Origin: Daphnia pulex
Lineage: Eukaryota > Arthropoda > Branchiopoda > Diplostraca > Daphniidae
Assembly: GCF_021134715.1 (NCBI RefSeq)
Contig: NC_060026.1
Span: 868,001 to 932,000 of the forward strand
Length of the DNA stretch: 64,000 nt
Reading direction: 5' to 3'
Part shown: positions 21,065-32,328 of the stretch, one piece after another
How the letters are laid out: the number at the start of each line of letters is the position of its first letter
How positions within the stretch are numbered: the first letter of the stretch is position 1
The notes under the pieces: generated by a model
Database searches by the model: none
Seen by the model: the letters and a program-made list of their open reading frames with translations, nothing else
What the model was told of the DNA's origin: nothing
Program-made: the position numbers and the translations under genes

Positions 21065-21310
21065 ATGCGTTACTACTGCACAGTGCGGTCCAACAAATAT
21101 AGTCTTTTTCTATCTTTAGTAAATAATTTATAATCAGCTCAAAGGAATTTCTGAAAGTGGTTACACATCCAACCCGAGATAACAACGAAACGATTTTTCA
21201 CCACTCAATCTTTTCAATTGTGCTCCCGTGAATTTCTTTAACTTCCAACAATGAATGTCACGAAAACAAATAGACTTGGCTTGATTTATTAGAAGGATCT
21301 CAACTTTAGT
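21065..21310 (-). repeat. Inverted relic of the B-type upstream cassette
   Basis: Read on the minus strand, it has the cassette order: gttgctgatg-type block, tggaagttaaag, ggtgaaaaatcgtttcgttg, ttatctcgggttggatgtg, cactttcagaaattcc, gctgattataaatt, ggaccgcactgtgcag. No gene lies on its downstream side. Confidence 0.6.
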
Positions 21311-21311
21311 T

Positions 21312-21356
21312 GCTGATGCAACAGACGCTGATGCAACAGATGCTGATGCAACAGAT
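21312..21356. repeat. Three 15-bp tandem units
   Basis: The unit gctgatgcaacagat occurs three times; the first copy differs only at the last base. It expands the gttgctgat(g/a)caac motif that sits once in the related 3' flanks. Confidence 0.8.
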
Positions 21357-21796
21357 GAGAAAGAAGCAGAATAGCTGTTGTTGCAAATGTGTGAATTCTT
21401 GCGACTTTGCGACTCTTTCATTTCCGCTTAAATGTAAACGACAACGACTTACTTGGAATGTGGCTGTGACGTGTCGCATCAAACGACACAGACATGACTC
21501 ATCACACAGTAACGATATAGACTGACCCAGGTTGTTACGTGACGCAAAAAGAGAAAGTTGTTTGTAAGATGGTGCAATTGGCATTGCATCAGATTTTTTC
21601 GTGAAACAGCAGCCAAACAGACATTGAGCAGTTCAGTCATTGATGAACGCCTCATTGGACGAGTCGAGTCAAATTTCGACAGCGGAACAAGTTTCTTCAA
21701 TTGACGTTTACCGTTGACATTTCTGTTCACAGTTTGCTGAGCCTTCCAGCACTGCAGAATTTTCATATCCTGATGCTTCAACAAAATTATAGAAAA

Positions 21797-23303
21797 ATGG
21801 CCAAGCATCTTCCGTCAACAAGACCCGCCATTTTATTTTTAATAGCCGCTCTGCTCCTGTTTTACTCCTACTTGTTTAGCGAATACAGTGTTCAGAAAAC
21901 AACCGGAAATGAACGGCAGGAACCGGAACAATTAGAGGCAAGCGACAGCATGAGAATGACTGACAGTGACGTCGCTAAAGCGAATCAGTATCCCTACATG
22001 GTGAGTTGACGATCCAGCGTAATTCCAATTATAGGAACAACGCCATTAAACTTCCGTCCGCCCATTTAAAATAAAAAAGGTGACTCTAACGCCATTTAAC
22101 TCAATTTAGGTGGCGTTAATGATGTTCGATCCTGAAACCGAAGCGTACTCTCAATTTTCCTGTGGAGGATCTTTGATTAGCCGAACTCACGCCTTGACAG
22201 CTGCCCACTGCGTGTGCGTTGACGACGAAAACGAGTATGTCAAACTAACAATTCAATCTTAAATTAACCGTCGATTCATCAATTAACTGATAAATTTGTA
22301 TAGAGCAATCGAAATTGACCAGATGGTGGTCTTTTTGGGGGTCCACTTCATCAACGAAACGACGACCGACGCCCAGTCGAGGAGAAAAGTCCGCAGGATC
22401 AAAATTCACGAGAAATACGATCCCGATGTGAACGTCTATAGCAATTATAACTTGAATTGCCATTCATTGCCGGTATATATTAACTCATCGAGATTTTGTG
22501 AATCAATTAGCTCAACAACGACATCGCCATCCTGACGCTGGACTCGCCCGTCAAGTACACCAAGAAAGTCAAACCCGTTTGTTTGCCTCCGCAAGGATCC
22601 AACGACCAATACGAAGGCCGAATGGCTATCGTCAAAGGATGGGGGGCTACGGAGGAGGACGGAAATAGCTCGCAAGTCCTCCTGCACGCCGAAAAGGCGA
22701 TCATCTCCAACTCGCAATGTCAGGAAATTTACGGAGAAGCCAATATCACCACCCGGATGATGTGCGCCTACCGACCTGGCAAAGACTCTTGCCAAGTAAG
22801 TCAATGGCGTTTACATTTAAGCGGAAATTAAAAAGAGTCGCATACCTAAATTTGGTGTGTAAACCATTTGGCCAGGGGGATAGCGGAGGTCCAATGGTGA
22901 TCGAATCAAACGACCTCGACGAAAACAACACAATCAAAGCTGCTAATAAACCGGTTGGGAATCGCAAAAAGGATTGCCAATGGATTCAGGTCGGCATCGT
23001 CAGCTGGGGAGACGGTGCGTTGAGATGATTTTGATACATTTCTATCTTTCAAGAGTCCCTTTGTTATCGAATTGGTTTGTGCATGCAGGATGTGCGAGAA
23101 AGGGGATCCCTGGCGTTTATGCTAGAGTGACATCGTTCCTGCCCTGGATCAAGAAAGAAATGACGAGTGTCAAATCCAAATTCAATTTCAACAAGAATCA
23201 AGGGGTCCGAAACTCGGACAAACAATTTGCTTTTATTTTTTATTTGATTATTTATTTCATTTTTTTTCCCTTGCTAGATAGACTTTCTTTAGAGCAAAAA
23301 TAA
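21797..23303 (+). CDS. Secreted S1 serine protease, A-type, trypsin-like pocket
   Basis: Exons 21797..22000, 22110..22234, 22304..22427, 22511..22795, 22876..23014 and 23089..23303 join in frame to 363 aa. The signal peptide is MAKHLPSTRPAILFLIAALL. The activation region reads SMRMTDSD, so the classical new N-terminus (Ile-Val) is not present. The triad is TAAHC, LNNDIAIL and GDSGGP, and the pocket reads KDSCQGDSGGP as in trypsin. Exons 4-6 are almost identical to those of the gene at 9607, while exons 1-3 and the C-terminal tail differ. Exon 3 is two codons shorter. The tail (from about residue 310) is hydrophobic at the end (FYLIIYFIFFPLL), which could be a membrane anchor or simply read-through into former UTR. 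Confidence 0.85.
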
Positions 23304-23550
23304 AAGGGTGGGACGGGGAAGACGTTCGCGCGAAAGCATTGTACATTTGCAATAATTTATTGGACACTTCTCATCTGTTGTATCATTAACTATATCGTTG
23401 GCATCTGTCAAATCAACTAAATAAATAAGTCTCATCGTTTTGGTGTATATCGATTTGGTTGGAAGTTAAAGATGTTCAAGACGGTACAAGGGAAAAGATT
23501 AAACGATGAAAAATCGTTTCGTTGTTATCTCGGGTTAATTGATGTGAGGC
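23304..23550. other. A-type 3' flank with cassette remnants
   Basis: It includes cttctcatctgttgtatcat, acgatgaaaaatcgtttcgt and ttatctcgggtta, the left part of the B cassette, ending where a B-type relic begins. Confidence 0.45.
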
Positions 23551-23660
23551 AAAGGAACTAGTCAAGTAAGTGAATGGGTTATACGAAATTTAAAGGTTAA
23601 ACTGAACCAAGTGTTATTATGACCGGTCAAATTGACCGGACCGAAATGCAAATGCATTAA
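23551..23660 (+). pseudogene. B-type protease relic, exon 4 end and part of exon 5
   Basis: The stretch gcaaaggaactagtcaagta keeps the end of exon 4 with its donor. Later gaccggaccgaaatgcaaat is exon 5 lacking the GDSGGP codons. Nothing else of the gene remains. Confidence 0.65.
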
Positions 23661-24699
23661 ACGTAACATTCTCATCCAAACGTCGTATTGCATCGGATAA
23701 AAATGAACATACGTATTAAAAAAACAAAAACTATCCTAATTAGAATATTGCAAAATTACGGAGAAAGATTTTTAGGAAAAGTCTGTTCAAATACCATGAA
23801 GTTTGACTCTATTGGCAACTCACAGAACCGCAACGATTTCAAATGTTTTCGTCGGAGGCAATTAATTCAATATTGTTTTTTCTTACCTTGATTTCGAATT
23901 GTATCCAGACGAAGAATATAAGAATATCCAGGCTGGTTACACTGTTTGGCACTTCACTCGTCATCTTCACAAGTCTAGAATTACTCGGGAATGACTTGAG
24001 TTGTGATATCCTTTAATGATGTTTCGAATGAAACACGATAATATAAACTTTCGAAACTGATGTCGTGCAACTTTCGATTCACATCCTCGGTTTTAACGTC
24101 GCCCAGCAACTACTGTCGCATATCCTAAAGTTCGGGACCGTTCGTGATTTTCTTTGATGGAGTTAGCAGAATTGAAATAGAAGCGGCTGTTACGCTCTGG
24201 CCCACAAACCGCCATACAGCAGACTGCCAATCAAACAGCTGAGGGTTTATCGCCTCATTGTTTCTTGCTTTCTCGCAGGCATACCAGCAGACAGCTCAAG
24301 GCAAGCAGCAAGTTATTAATACTACACGATAAGACTGATGCTAGAAAAGACGAAGCCTTGACGCTGAGCACTGTCTCGGCTGGAATTCTGATTGGACACT
24401 TTTCTTTTGGGTGGTGACGTTCCAGGACAGCCAATGTTGACCTACAAGTCTGCAACAATGCAAAATGAAATAATTGCGGTACAGTGCGGTCCAACGAGTC
24501 CTTTGCCTTTAGTTAATAATTATCAGCTCAAAAGATTTTTGGAAGTGGGTCCTCACCAGCCAACCCGAGATAACAACGACCGTTAAATGTTGATCTTGTG
24601 CCTACATTGAACAGATGAGAAAGAAGCAGATTAATTGTTACAAATGTGTGAATTCTTTTTGAATTTGGGTAGATTAAAAAAATTGTACCAAACTAATAA
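23661..24699. other. Intergenic patchwork of duplicated flanks
   Basis: 23800-23870 repeats the B-type 3' flank at 13120-13180. 24060-24230 repeats the 5' flank of the minus His/NCxHF gene without the gene. 24410-24625 is a second inverted relic of the B cassette (gcggtccaac, taattatcagctca, aacccgagataacaacga). Confidence 0.5.
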
Positions 24700-24981
24700 T
24701 TACGTCATCATTTCTTTCTTGATCCAGGGCAGGAACGACATCACTCGAGGGTAAACCCCCCGGTAGATTTCGTCACTGTTAATCATTCTTATCTGGCTGT
24801 CGCTTTTTTCCGCTAATTCTTTCCTTGTTTGACAGTCATTTCGGGTTGTTTCGTCCAAAGTTGGCGCAAACCTTTCGCTTTTCGGGACTCTGTTGCCAGC
24901 ACTAGCTGGGCAGGAGTAAAACAGCAGAACGGCCGCTAATAGAAAGAAGACGGCGGCTCTTGACGGAAGATACTGGGCCAT
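24700..24981 (-). CDS. Chimeric secreted protease propeptide fused to C-terminal tail (no catalytic domain)
   Basis: An uninterrupted 93-codon frame. Residues 1-70 equal exon 1 of the A-type gene at 16661: signal peptide MAQYLPSRAAVFFLLAAVLL and propeptide with DETTRNDCQTR and RMINSDE. They run directly into VYPRVMSFLPWIKKEMMT, the end of exon 6. Exons 2-5 and all introns are gone, so the triad is absent. The frame is still open with a good signal peptide and a duplicated promoter (24982-25340). It may be a fresh deletion allele or a small secreted product; I favour deletion debris but cannot exclude function. Confidence 0.45.
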   Translation of the reverse strand: MAQYLPSRAAVFFLLAAVLLFYSCPASAGNRVPKSERFAPTLDETTRNDCQTRKELAEKSDSQIRMINSDEIYRGVYPRVMSFLPWIKKEMMT

Positions 24982-25340
24982 TTGTTTGAGGAATAACCAG
25001 CAAGGTGAGCAAACACTAAAGTGCTGAAAAGTTCAATAATTTTGCAAAGCTCATCAATTTAAGAAATGTAAATTACCGTTTGTCAGCAGAATTTGAAACA
25101 ATTTAGTTCAATCGGCCGATGAAGAACAATCTCTGGCGCTATACCGCTATACTTCAGCTATGACTGCCACCTCTTTTCAATAATGCATGCGCCATTTCAC
25201 GGATAAGCCAATCCCACTGTAACTCAAAAGGATATGATTGCGGTAGATTAATAGATAGTTTCGTTATAATAATCGGCTCATAATTACACTTTCAATGAAA
25301 GTGGTTACACATAGCCCCCGACATAGCCTACTCGCAATCC
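24982..25340 (-). promoter_or_regulatory. Copy of the minus A-type upstream region
   Basis: Matches 16662-17010 block by block (caatctctggcgctata, aaaggatatgattgcggtag, ttacactttcaatgaaagtg). Confidence 0.5.
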
Positions 25341-25369
25341 CTTCACATCCCTAGAAAATCCAAATCCAA

Positions 25370-25749
25370 TAAGAATTAACACAATTGGACGCATTTGAAA
25401 TAAATAATGTAAAATCATAGATTTAGTGATGTTTTTGTGAAATGTTGGAAGTTTAAGACGTGTTCGGGGCACAGGGGAAAAGACTGAACGGAAATTATTT
25501 TATGACATGGCGACAATGGCGGTCCACTGGTCGTCAAATCGCACAGAGCGAAATGCAAATATGAACAAGTTGGAATCGTCAGCTGGGGAATCGGTAAAAT
25601 GAATTTGACGTGATTCATTCATTGGAGGATTTTTTTTTAAATTTATTGGGAATTTTAAAAAATGAAAAGGATGTGCTAGAAATGGATACCCAGGCGCTTT
25701 CACAGGAGTGACGTCATTCTAACCCTGGGTCAAGATGAACACGCAATAG
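25370..25749 (+). pseudogene. B-type protease relic, exons 5-6, Ser to Asn
   Basis: After cassette fragments, exon 5 starts at 25509 behind a ruined acceptor (cat for cag). It reads GDNGGP, so the active Ser is Asn. Exon 6 (GCARNGYPGAFTGV) has a TAA in SF-L and ends NTQ-TAG. Exons 1-4 are absent. Confidence 0.8.
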
Positions 25750-26160
25750 ATGAACTACGCAATATCCTTAGAAAAAAAATTCTGGTGGATATGATTGACT
25801 CCAATGGGTTGTTCATTTGGAATACATTTGACCTTCGTGAAACACTTGTTGGTGTCCTTTGACTCGCGTCACATTGTCAAATTAAATTTCAAACAATCTG
25901 GAATAAGTCAGCGCAGCACGTTGACTGTACACCAACAACTTTTCAACGACACAACTGTTGAGTCAACAAAGTGAAACACAAAAAGGTCGCCGATGAATGG
26001 GAAGATGGCGACGTTCAAGGACAGCCGTTGACAAAATAATGTCGAAGATGAAAAAGAAAAATGCGCAATTTAAAAAAAATTTCTCCGACAAAAATGATGG
26101 GCGTCGTCCACCAACCCCTGCCTTCTTTTGTCTACGACGTTTCAAATAAAATATTTTGGG
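25750..26160. repeat. B-type 3' flank and unclassified repeat, copy 2
   Basis: Matches 18950-19400 (tggaatacatttgaccttcg, cgcgtcacattgtcaaatta, aaggtcgccgatgaatggga). Shorter than copy 1 by internal deletions. Confidence 0.55.
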
Positions 26161-26590
26161 TAATAATTCGCAATCTGCTATCTGGACAACAACACTATCT
26201 GGACACCTTTTTAAGGTCTCATTTTGATGGATGATTCTCATTGGACCAAATTTAGCCCTTGATCCAAATCTGAAAAGGGATTTCACTTAGGTTAGTCCCT
26301 GTTACAAAACTTGGACGACGGCAATATTCAAGGGCAGGAACATCGCAAGAAGCGAACGTCGAGAATGAAGAGAACCGAGCAAAATAATGCCAGAGTATCC
26401 GTAGTGTACCCAGCTGACTATCTAGTGTTGTATCTAATACATCCATCGCTATAAATAAAATAATTCAACTAAAAATTCGAAATAATAAAATCGAGTGGTA
26501 TAAAATCAAGAACATTAAGCTGACGTGTGATTAGCGAACTAACAAACGTTTTCCTACGACTGAAAAATCGTCGCCCTTTTTGACTCGCAC
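26161..26590. repeat. Flank duplicated at 31040-31440
   Basis: Shared strings are cgaacgtcgagaatgaagag, aaccgagcaaaataat and ctatctagtgttgtat, followed by tacatccatcg. It precedes the orphan-family unit in both places. Confidence 0.5.
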
Positions 26591-26982
26591 GTTGAGAATT
26601 CGTGGCAAAATAATATCACGCGAAAAATCAGCAACTATACGATTAACGAATCAACATAGCCATTTCTGTGTAATAGCAAAAGGGGTCCGCAACTCTAAAA
26701 AAGGGAAGAAAAGCAAAGAAAAGTGAAATTTAAAGGGGAAAAAAGGGGGGAATATTACATGGCTAAAATAAAAAGAAGGGCGCGCGCGAACGACTCCTCA
26801 TCACTTCCTCTCCATTGCTACTCTTACCCTTCCTACCCTTTTATTTTCGTTTGAAGGAAAAGTCTAAAAATATCTCAAAAGTAAAAAAGGGAAATAAGTC
26901 AGGAAAAAAATAGTCAAAAATCAAGCAAATTTGAGTTGCGGACAATCACTGTGTTTCCTAACAACGCCGATGAGCACGACAT
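26591..26982. other. Left flank of orphan-family unit 1, low-complexity A/G tract
   Basis: 26690-26900 is purine-rich (aaagggaagaaaagcaaaga and similar) and absent from units 2 and 4. No coding region is supported. Confidence 0.4.
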
Positions 26983-27772
26983 TTAAATGTAATCATATTT
27001 TATTGGTATTATGGTTTTGGGATAAAACCAATTTTTCATGATTGACGTGCACGAAACGACGTCCAGATAGGGTCCGTGTTTTCTCGCTGCAGTTCCTGTT
27101 GATTGACAAATCAGTTTTTTAAATCAATCGATAATATGAGAGGAACGGAATAGTAGTATTCAAAATAAAATTACTCAGGATCGTCGAAATGATGGAGGAC
27201 TTTTCGAATGTGTCTTCAAAATTTTGAAAGTGTTGGAGGATCACTTTGTTCCTGGAAAATAAACAAACCAAAATGCCGACAATCATGGTGTCGATATTAA
27301 TCATATCCTCCGGCTTCAAAGTACGAATTAAGCTTTCTTCCTAATTAGAAAATAATAGTCAAGAATTAAAAAAAATAAATATTATTCGATAAACAGACTT
27401 GTTAAGTTCTTCATATGTTCATACCAAATGAGAACTATATCCTTGACGCCAGAGAACGAGATCCTCCACCAGGTTAAACCTCAAGACGCTGTCGATCGGG
27501 AAATATTTGTAGTTGAATCCGCTCTCGACGTGGGGATCCAGGGGCCATCCGCCGGACAAACACGCCATCTTCCATTTTAAATTTTTCTCTAAATTGACAA
27601 CGATCAAAGCATGATTAAAAGAACACATTTATATCAATCAATTATCACCAAATAAGAGCTCTCCTCCTGTCGACTGATTCCAGCAATAAGACGAGTTTGT
27701 GCGTCATTTGCTTTGATCTTAATAGATTTCAAGTAGGCTAAGTTGTTCAATGTTTTTCTTACCATTTTCCAT
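26983..27772 (-). CDS. Orphan-family protein, copy 1 (150 aa)
   Basis: I do not recognise this family. Minus-strand exons 27772..27763, 27588..27425, 27340..27175 and 27095..26983 join in frame. The first coding exon is only 10 nt (ATG GAA AAT G). The protein reads MENE..., MACLSGGWPLDPHVESGFN, YKYFPID, LVEDLVLWRQGYSSHL, EESLIRTLKPEDMINIDTMI, FEDTFEKSSIISTIL and HGPYLDVVSCTSIMKNWFYP. No signal peptide or membrane segment is seen; the middle exon looks helical. Three other copies in this window share the exon borders and phases, which supports the model. Function unknown; a compact, cytosolic helical domain is all that can be inferred. Confidence 0.7.
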
Positions 27773-29250
27773 CACTTGCTGAAGTGTGCCCAAGAACAAA
27801 TGCGCGATGAATGACACAACTTTTTCACGCTAGCGGTGGTTTCTGAACTCCATACATATGTATTGAAAAATCGGTCTTGAGTGGAGAACGCTAAACGGAC
27901 AACTGTACCTCGCTGAAGTTGGTCACACGATGAAATTAAATTTGGCAAAGAAATTTCCGAGTTCCACGACGAATAATTTGGCGAAAAAAGCCAATAGAAA
28001 TATCGACCTGATTGATATTCATATATCTTTCGAAAGATCTGCATTATTTCACCATGGAACCCAAAACCGAATTCTCGGAAAATCCCTAACCGTCCATAAC
28101 ATGTATTACAGTGAGTGTGGCTCTGGCTGATTTTTTTCCCCCCCTTTTGACGGAGAAACGCAATAAATTATTGTCTCCCGGCGGTGAATGAACAGTTAAC
28201 ACTTGCTTTTTTGACTCCGCGAGCGCAGATGTATATCTTGAAAATGAAATAAAATTTGCGACTTTTATTTTATGCAAAAAAGTCGAGCTGTCGAGCTGAC
28301 ACGTGCTGATGGCTTGCTCTATTTTCTTTAAGATTGGTGTTGTCAAAGTCAACTTGATATTTAATTACGGAAAACAACGAGTTGGCAGCAGAAGACCTTA
28401 AAAGGGAAGGCCATTAGCCACACCCAGCTGCAAGGGAAAGAATAAAAATGGAAATTAACGCGATATAGAGGGCTAATTCACACAGCACATGCACATTTTA
28501 AACTATTAAACTCTAATCAAACGTTTGCGTGAATATTGACGCGTACAATGTGCTGGAGAAACATTTTATTCGCTCTATCTTCCTTCAATTTTTTCGGGGC
28601 CCAAATTTATCAGCGGCGATTGAAGACTTAAAACAGGCCATCAGGAATACTTGAAATAGGTTTTTCTTATGTAGGCTACTTAGAAACGCTTTTAAAGTAG
28701 GAAAAAACTGGTTTGAAGTATCCCCGATGACCTTTTTTTTAAAAATTATATACAGCAGTGGTCAGCACCGCTACAGAATATATAATCTTAACAAATGTAA
28801 ATTATCTCTAGGGTATATGGGACTGACTGACTGGGCGGCAAATGAAAATTGAAATTTGAAGGTGATGAATTAAATTTGGCGAGTCGTTCTTGGTTGATTT
28901 TTTTTTTCGGCGGTTTATCCCGTTTTTTATTTATTTTATTTTATTTTATTTTATTTTATTGTTTGATTGCACATTTTGGATTTTTTCGAAATCGACGAGA
29001 TTCGAGTTCTCACCTTTATTCACAACACGTTCGAACGCCCACATGCAAAATCTAGTTTCAGTCTTTTATACAAGTTGCTAAACTAGTTGAATTGAATTGA
29101 TTCAACTATTTTGCTGATCAATCGCTTGGTTGTTGTCGAATAGATCGAATTTCTTTTAGAGCGCGTTTAGAATCATTTCCTCGTCAAGGTATACATCTCG
29201 TTTCTTAAAAGAAACAAGTGAAATAGATTTACATATTGCATAATAAATTT
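27773..29250 (-). repeat. Upstream part of orphan-family unit 1
   Basis: Conserved in order with 32329-33790 and 41253-42310: an 'aactgtacctcgctgaagtt' block, 'gccattagccacacccagct' type block, 'tttttcggcggtttatc', 'cacctttattcacaacacgt'. It probably includes the promoter of copy 1. A (TTTTA)n microsatellite is at 28927-28960. Confidence 0.5.
28927..28960. repeat. (TTTTA)n microsatellite
   Basis: About six to seven units of ttatt in a row; not present at the matching place in units 2 and 4. Confidence 0.8.
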
Positions 29251-29439
29251 ATGCAAATGTGAGCGATGAACCACTGTGGTGAGACCCAAAACGCTTTTGC
29301 GAAAACTTGTTATCTCACTTCAATTGGAGTGTAGGTTAAGACAATAGAGAAGTAGGCAAATCTAGATAAGGTGATTGCCTTTTTTTGTTTGCCAACAGCA
29401 ATGCCGACATTAAAAACACAATTCAATCAGAATGAATAC

Positions 29440-29975
29440 AATCGGATGCATTTTGAATAATTAATTGGGTTCTTTCTTATCTGTTATATCAGCAGCAGCT
29501 ATAACGTTGAAATCGGCCGAATAAACAACAAGCAAAGTCTCGTTGTTTTAGTGATGTCGATTTTGTGAATTGTTGGAAATTTAAACGAGGGCACAATTAA
29601 GGAAAAAGACTGAACGGAGAAAGTCGTGTCGTTGGTATCTCGGGTTGGCTGCTGATGTCGAACCACTTCCAGAAATTATTTTGAGCTGATAATTAATTGC
29701 TAAAGGCTATAAGGAGTAAAGTGGGTTGGACCGCACTGTTCAGAGTAGGCCTACCGCAATTATTTCCTTTTGCGTAACGAGATTCCATCATTTTCCTGGC
29801 AATTTCTAATATCGATCAAAAAAGAAATTTGGCGTAGTAATTGAAAAGCAGTCAATGAGAGAAGTTGCGTCAATTTTGACGAGGGAAAACATTTCTTTTA
29901 AATTAAGATAATTGTTGTTTCCCTGACATTCAGTTTGAATTGATTATCTTTAGCGCATCGAAAAATATTTAGAAA
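29440..29975 (+). promoter_or_regulatory. B-type upstream cassette, copy 3 (before a pseudogene)
   Basis: Same blocks as 11030-11524 (gttggctgctgatgtcgaac, attattttgagctgataatt, ttggaccgcactgttcag). The palindrome is damaged here (TTCCTGGCA near 29797), in line with the loss of the gene behind it. Confidence 0.55.
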
Positions 29976-31011
29976 ATGTGCCAATTATGCCAGTCAGGGT
30001 CCGCCATCCTCTTTTTAGTGGCCGTCCTGTTGTCAGACTCGGGCCCAGCCGAAGGCGGCCAGAAAACGAAAACTGTTGGACCTTTGACAATCTTTGAACC
30101 TTGAAAACAGTTGGTATTTGAAGGATATCGGAAATGAGTTGCAGACACCCGAAGATTTGGAGGAAGAAAGTAACGAGGAGATGAGAATGGTCGGCAGTGT
30201 CGTCGCTAAACGGAATCAGTACCCCTACGATGGTGAGGTCAACAATTAAATGTATGATATAAACACTCAAGTTGTAAAAATTTTTTGAAATACAAATATT
30301 ACCCGTTAATCCAAAAAATTTAATTATTCCGGCACAGGTATCATTGGGGGTTGAACGCAATGGCCGCGTTTATAAATCCTGCGGTGGCTCACTAATCAGT
30401 GGGAATGAAATCCTGACAGCTGCTCACTGTGTCACCGAAAAAGGATCTACAAAGTGCAAATTGGATTAATAGGATTTGCCATTTCTTATTTCCTCTTCCC
30501 TTTTCATTTTAGACTTAAAGACCCGGAGGATTGGGTCGTCCTACTGGGTGCGCACGAACTGAGTGGAAGACGGAACGACGCCCAACAATCAATCAAAGTC
30601 GTCAAAATAAAAAATCCACGAGAATTAATACATTCCGGAAGATTTGGTGAGAATTGCAGCGCTTATCAATTGATTCGATCTGGAAGCAAATTTCATGAGA
30701 TGTAAATTTATTTTTAAAATCATTTACAGTTCAACGACATCGCCATCCTAACGCTGGGCCATCACGTCAAGTTCACCGAGACCATCTCGCCCGTTTGTTT
30801 GCCTCCGGATGGATCCGCCGATAGTTTCGACGGCAGGGCGGTGTACGCCAAGGGCTGAGGACACACGCAAGAAAAAGGAACTCACTCAGACTTGCTTCGC
30901 CATGTCACTAAAATAGTCATTCCTGCCGGGATATGCCGGTTCATTTTAAAATCCTACGAGTACCAAGACCACATGATGTGCGCCTATGAGCATGGAAAAA
31001 GAACTTGTCAA
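29976..31011 (+). pseudogene. B-type serine protease pseudogene, exons 1-4
   Basis: Exon 1 starts MCQLCQSGSAILFLVAVLLS, then stops after an insertion at about 30080-30110. The PYM end carries an extra base (tacgatg). Exon 2 keeps TAAHCVTEKGSTK. Exon 3 has a shifted KIKIHE segment and the agaattaat lesion seen also at 19960. Exon 4 has TGA for Trp (KGW to KG-stop, 30856-30858). The donor after exon 4 is kept, but exons 5 and 6 are gone, replaced at about 31035 by the flank repeated at 26161. Confidence 0.85.
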
Positions 31012-31534
31012 GTAAGTCAATGGGTTATGAAATAGTTTAACGAACGAACGAACGTCGAGAATGAAGAGAACCGAGCAAAATAATACCAGAGTTAATATAA
31101 CGCTATATAGGCGTGGTCCACAGCGACTTGGCGACCCCCAACTTTTCAAGGATCTTTCCTGATTCCCGTGGTAATAATAAAAGAAGAGACATCGGAGACA
31201 TCCATGATGGGCGACTTTTCTCCAATTTTGATTCAAATGACGTCATCACATCGATTCCATCCATCCGTAGTGTATCCAGCTACTATCTAGTGTTGTATTT
31301 AATACATCCATCGTCGCTAAATAAAATAATTCAACTCTACCAGTTCGAAATTGATAATATCGTTTAAACACAGCGTCATGTCTTTACCGCAGATTTCAAG
31401 TAGAATAAAATCAAGAACATTAAGTCGACGTTTGATTTGCGAACTAACTAATTTTTTCTTGGCAACATAGGCATTTATGTGTAAATAGCAAAAGGAATTA
31501 TTGTGTTTACTAACAACGCCGATGAGCACGACAT
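31012..31534. repeat. Flank of orphan unit 2, partner of 26161-26590
   Basis: Includes cgaacgaacgaacgtcgaga at the breakpoint with the protease pseudogene, and tatctagtgttgtatttaat. A roughly 90-bp insertion (31100-31230) separates blocks that are adjacent in the other copy. Confidence 0.5.
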
Positions 31535-32328
31535 TTAAATGTAACCATATGTTATTGGTATTATAGTTTTGGGATAAAACCAATTTTTCATAATTGACGT
31601 GCACGAAACGACGTCCAGATAGGGTCCGTGTTTTCTCGCTGCAGTTCCTGTTGATTGAGAAATCAGTTTTTTAAATCAATCGAATATTAGAGGAACGGAT
31701 TAGTAGTAGCCTATTCAAAATAAAATTACTCAGAATCGTCGAAATGATGGAGGACTTTTCGAATGTGGCTTCAAAATTTTGAAAGTGTTGGAGGATCACT
31801 TTGTTCCTGGAAAACAAGCAACCCATAATGCCGACAATCATGGTGTCGATATTAATCATATCCTCCGGCTTCAAAGTACGAATTAAGCTTTCTTCCTAAT
31901 TAGAAAATAATAGTCAAGAATTAAAAAAAAAAAGAAATATCATTCGATAAACAGACTTTTAAGTTCTTAATCTTTTACCAAATGGGAACTATATCCTTGA
32001 CGCCAGAGAACGAGATCCTCCACCAGGTTAAACCTCAAGACGCTGTCGATCGGGAAATATTTGTAGTTGAATCCGCTCTCGACGTGGGGATCCAGGGGCC
32101 ATCCGCCGGACAAACACGTCATTTTCCGTCTGAAAAATGTCTCTGAATGGACAAAACAATCAAATCATTATATAATAGAAGAACAGAACACATTTATCAA
32201 TCAATTATCGCCAAAGAGCTCTCCCCTGTTAACTGATTACATAATACTACAAGACGAGTTTTCGTTATTTGCTTTGATATTCAAGTGTTAGGTGGAAGTT
32301 GTTCAATGTTTTCCTTACCATTTTCCAT
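31535..32328 (-). CDS. Orphan-family protein, copy 2 (150 aa)
   Basis: Exons 32328..32319, 32142..31979, 31895..31730 and 31647..31535 on the minus strand have the same lengths as copy 1 (10, 164, 166, 113). The product differs from copy 1 at few positions: MENETFFRRKMTCLSGGWPL at the start, TMIVGIMGCLFSRNKVILQ and FEATFEKSS in the third exon. High identity in introns as well points to recent duplication. No recognisable domain. The second-exon Met (MTCLSGG) would be an alternative start if the 10-nt exon were skipped. Confidence 0.7.

Noticed and set aside
27419..27628. Start of orphan copy 1 at the upstream in-frame ATG (27628)
   Set aside because: Copies 2 and 4 lack this ATG, and an acceptor lies between it and the conserved frame; the 10-nt exon model holds in all three copies.
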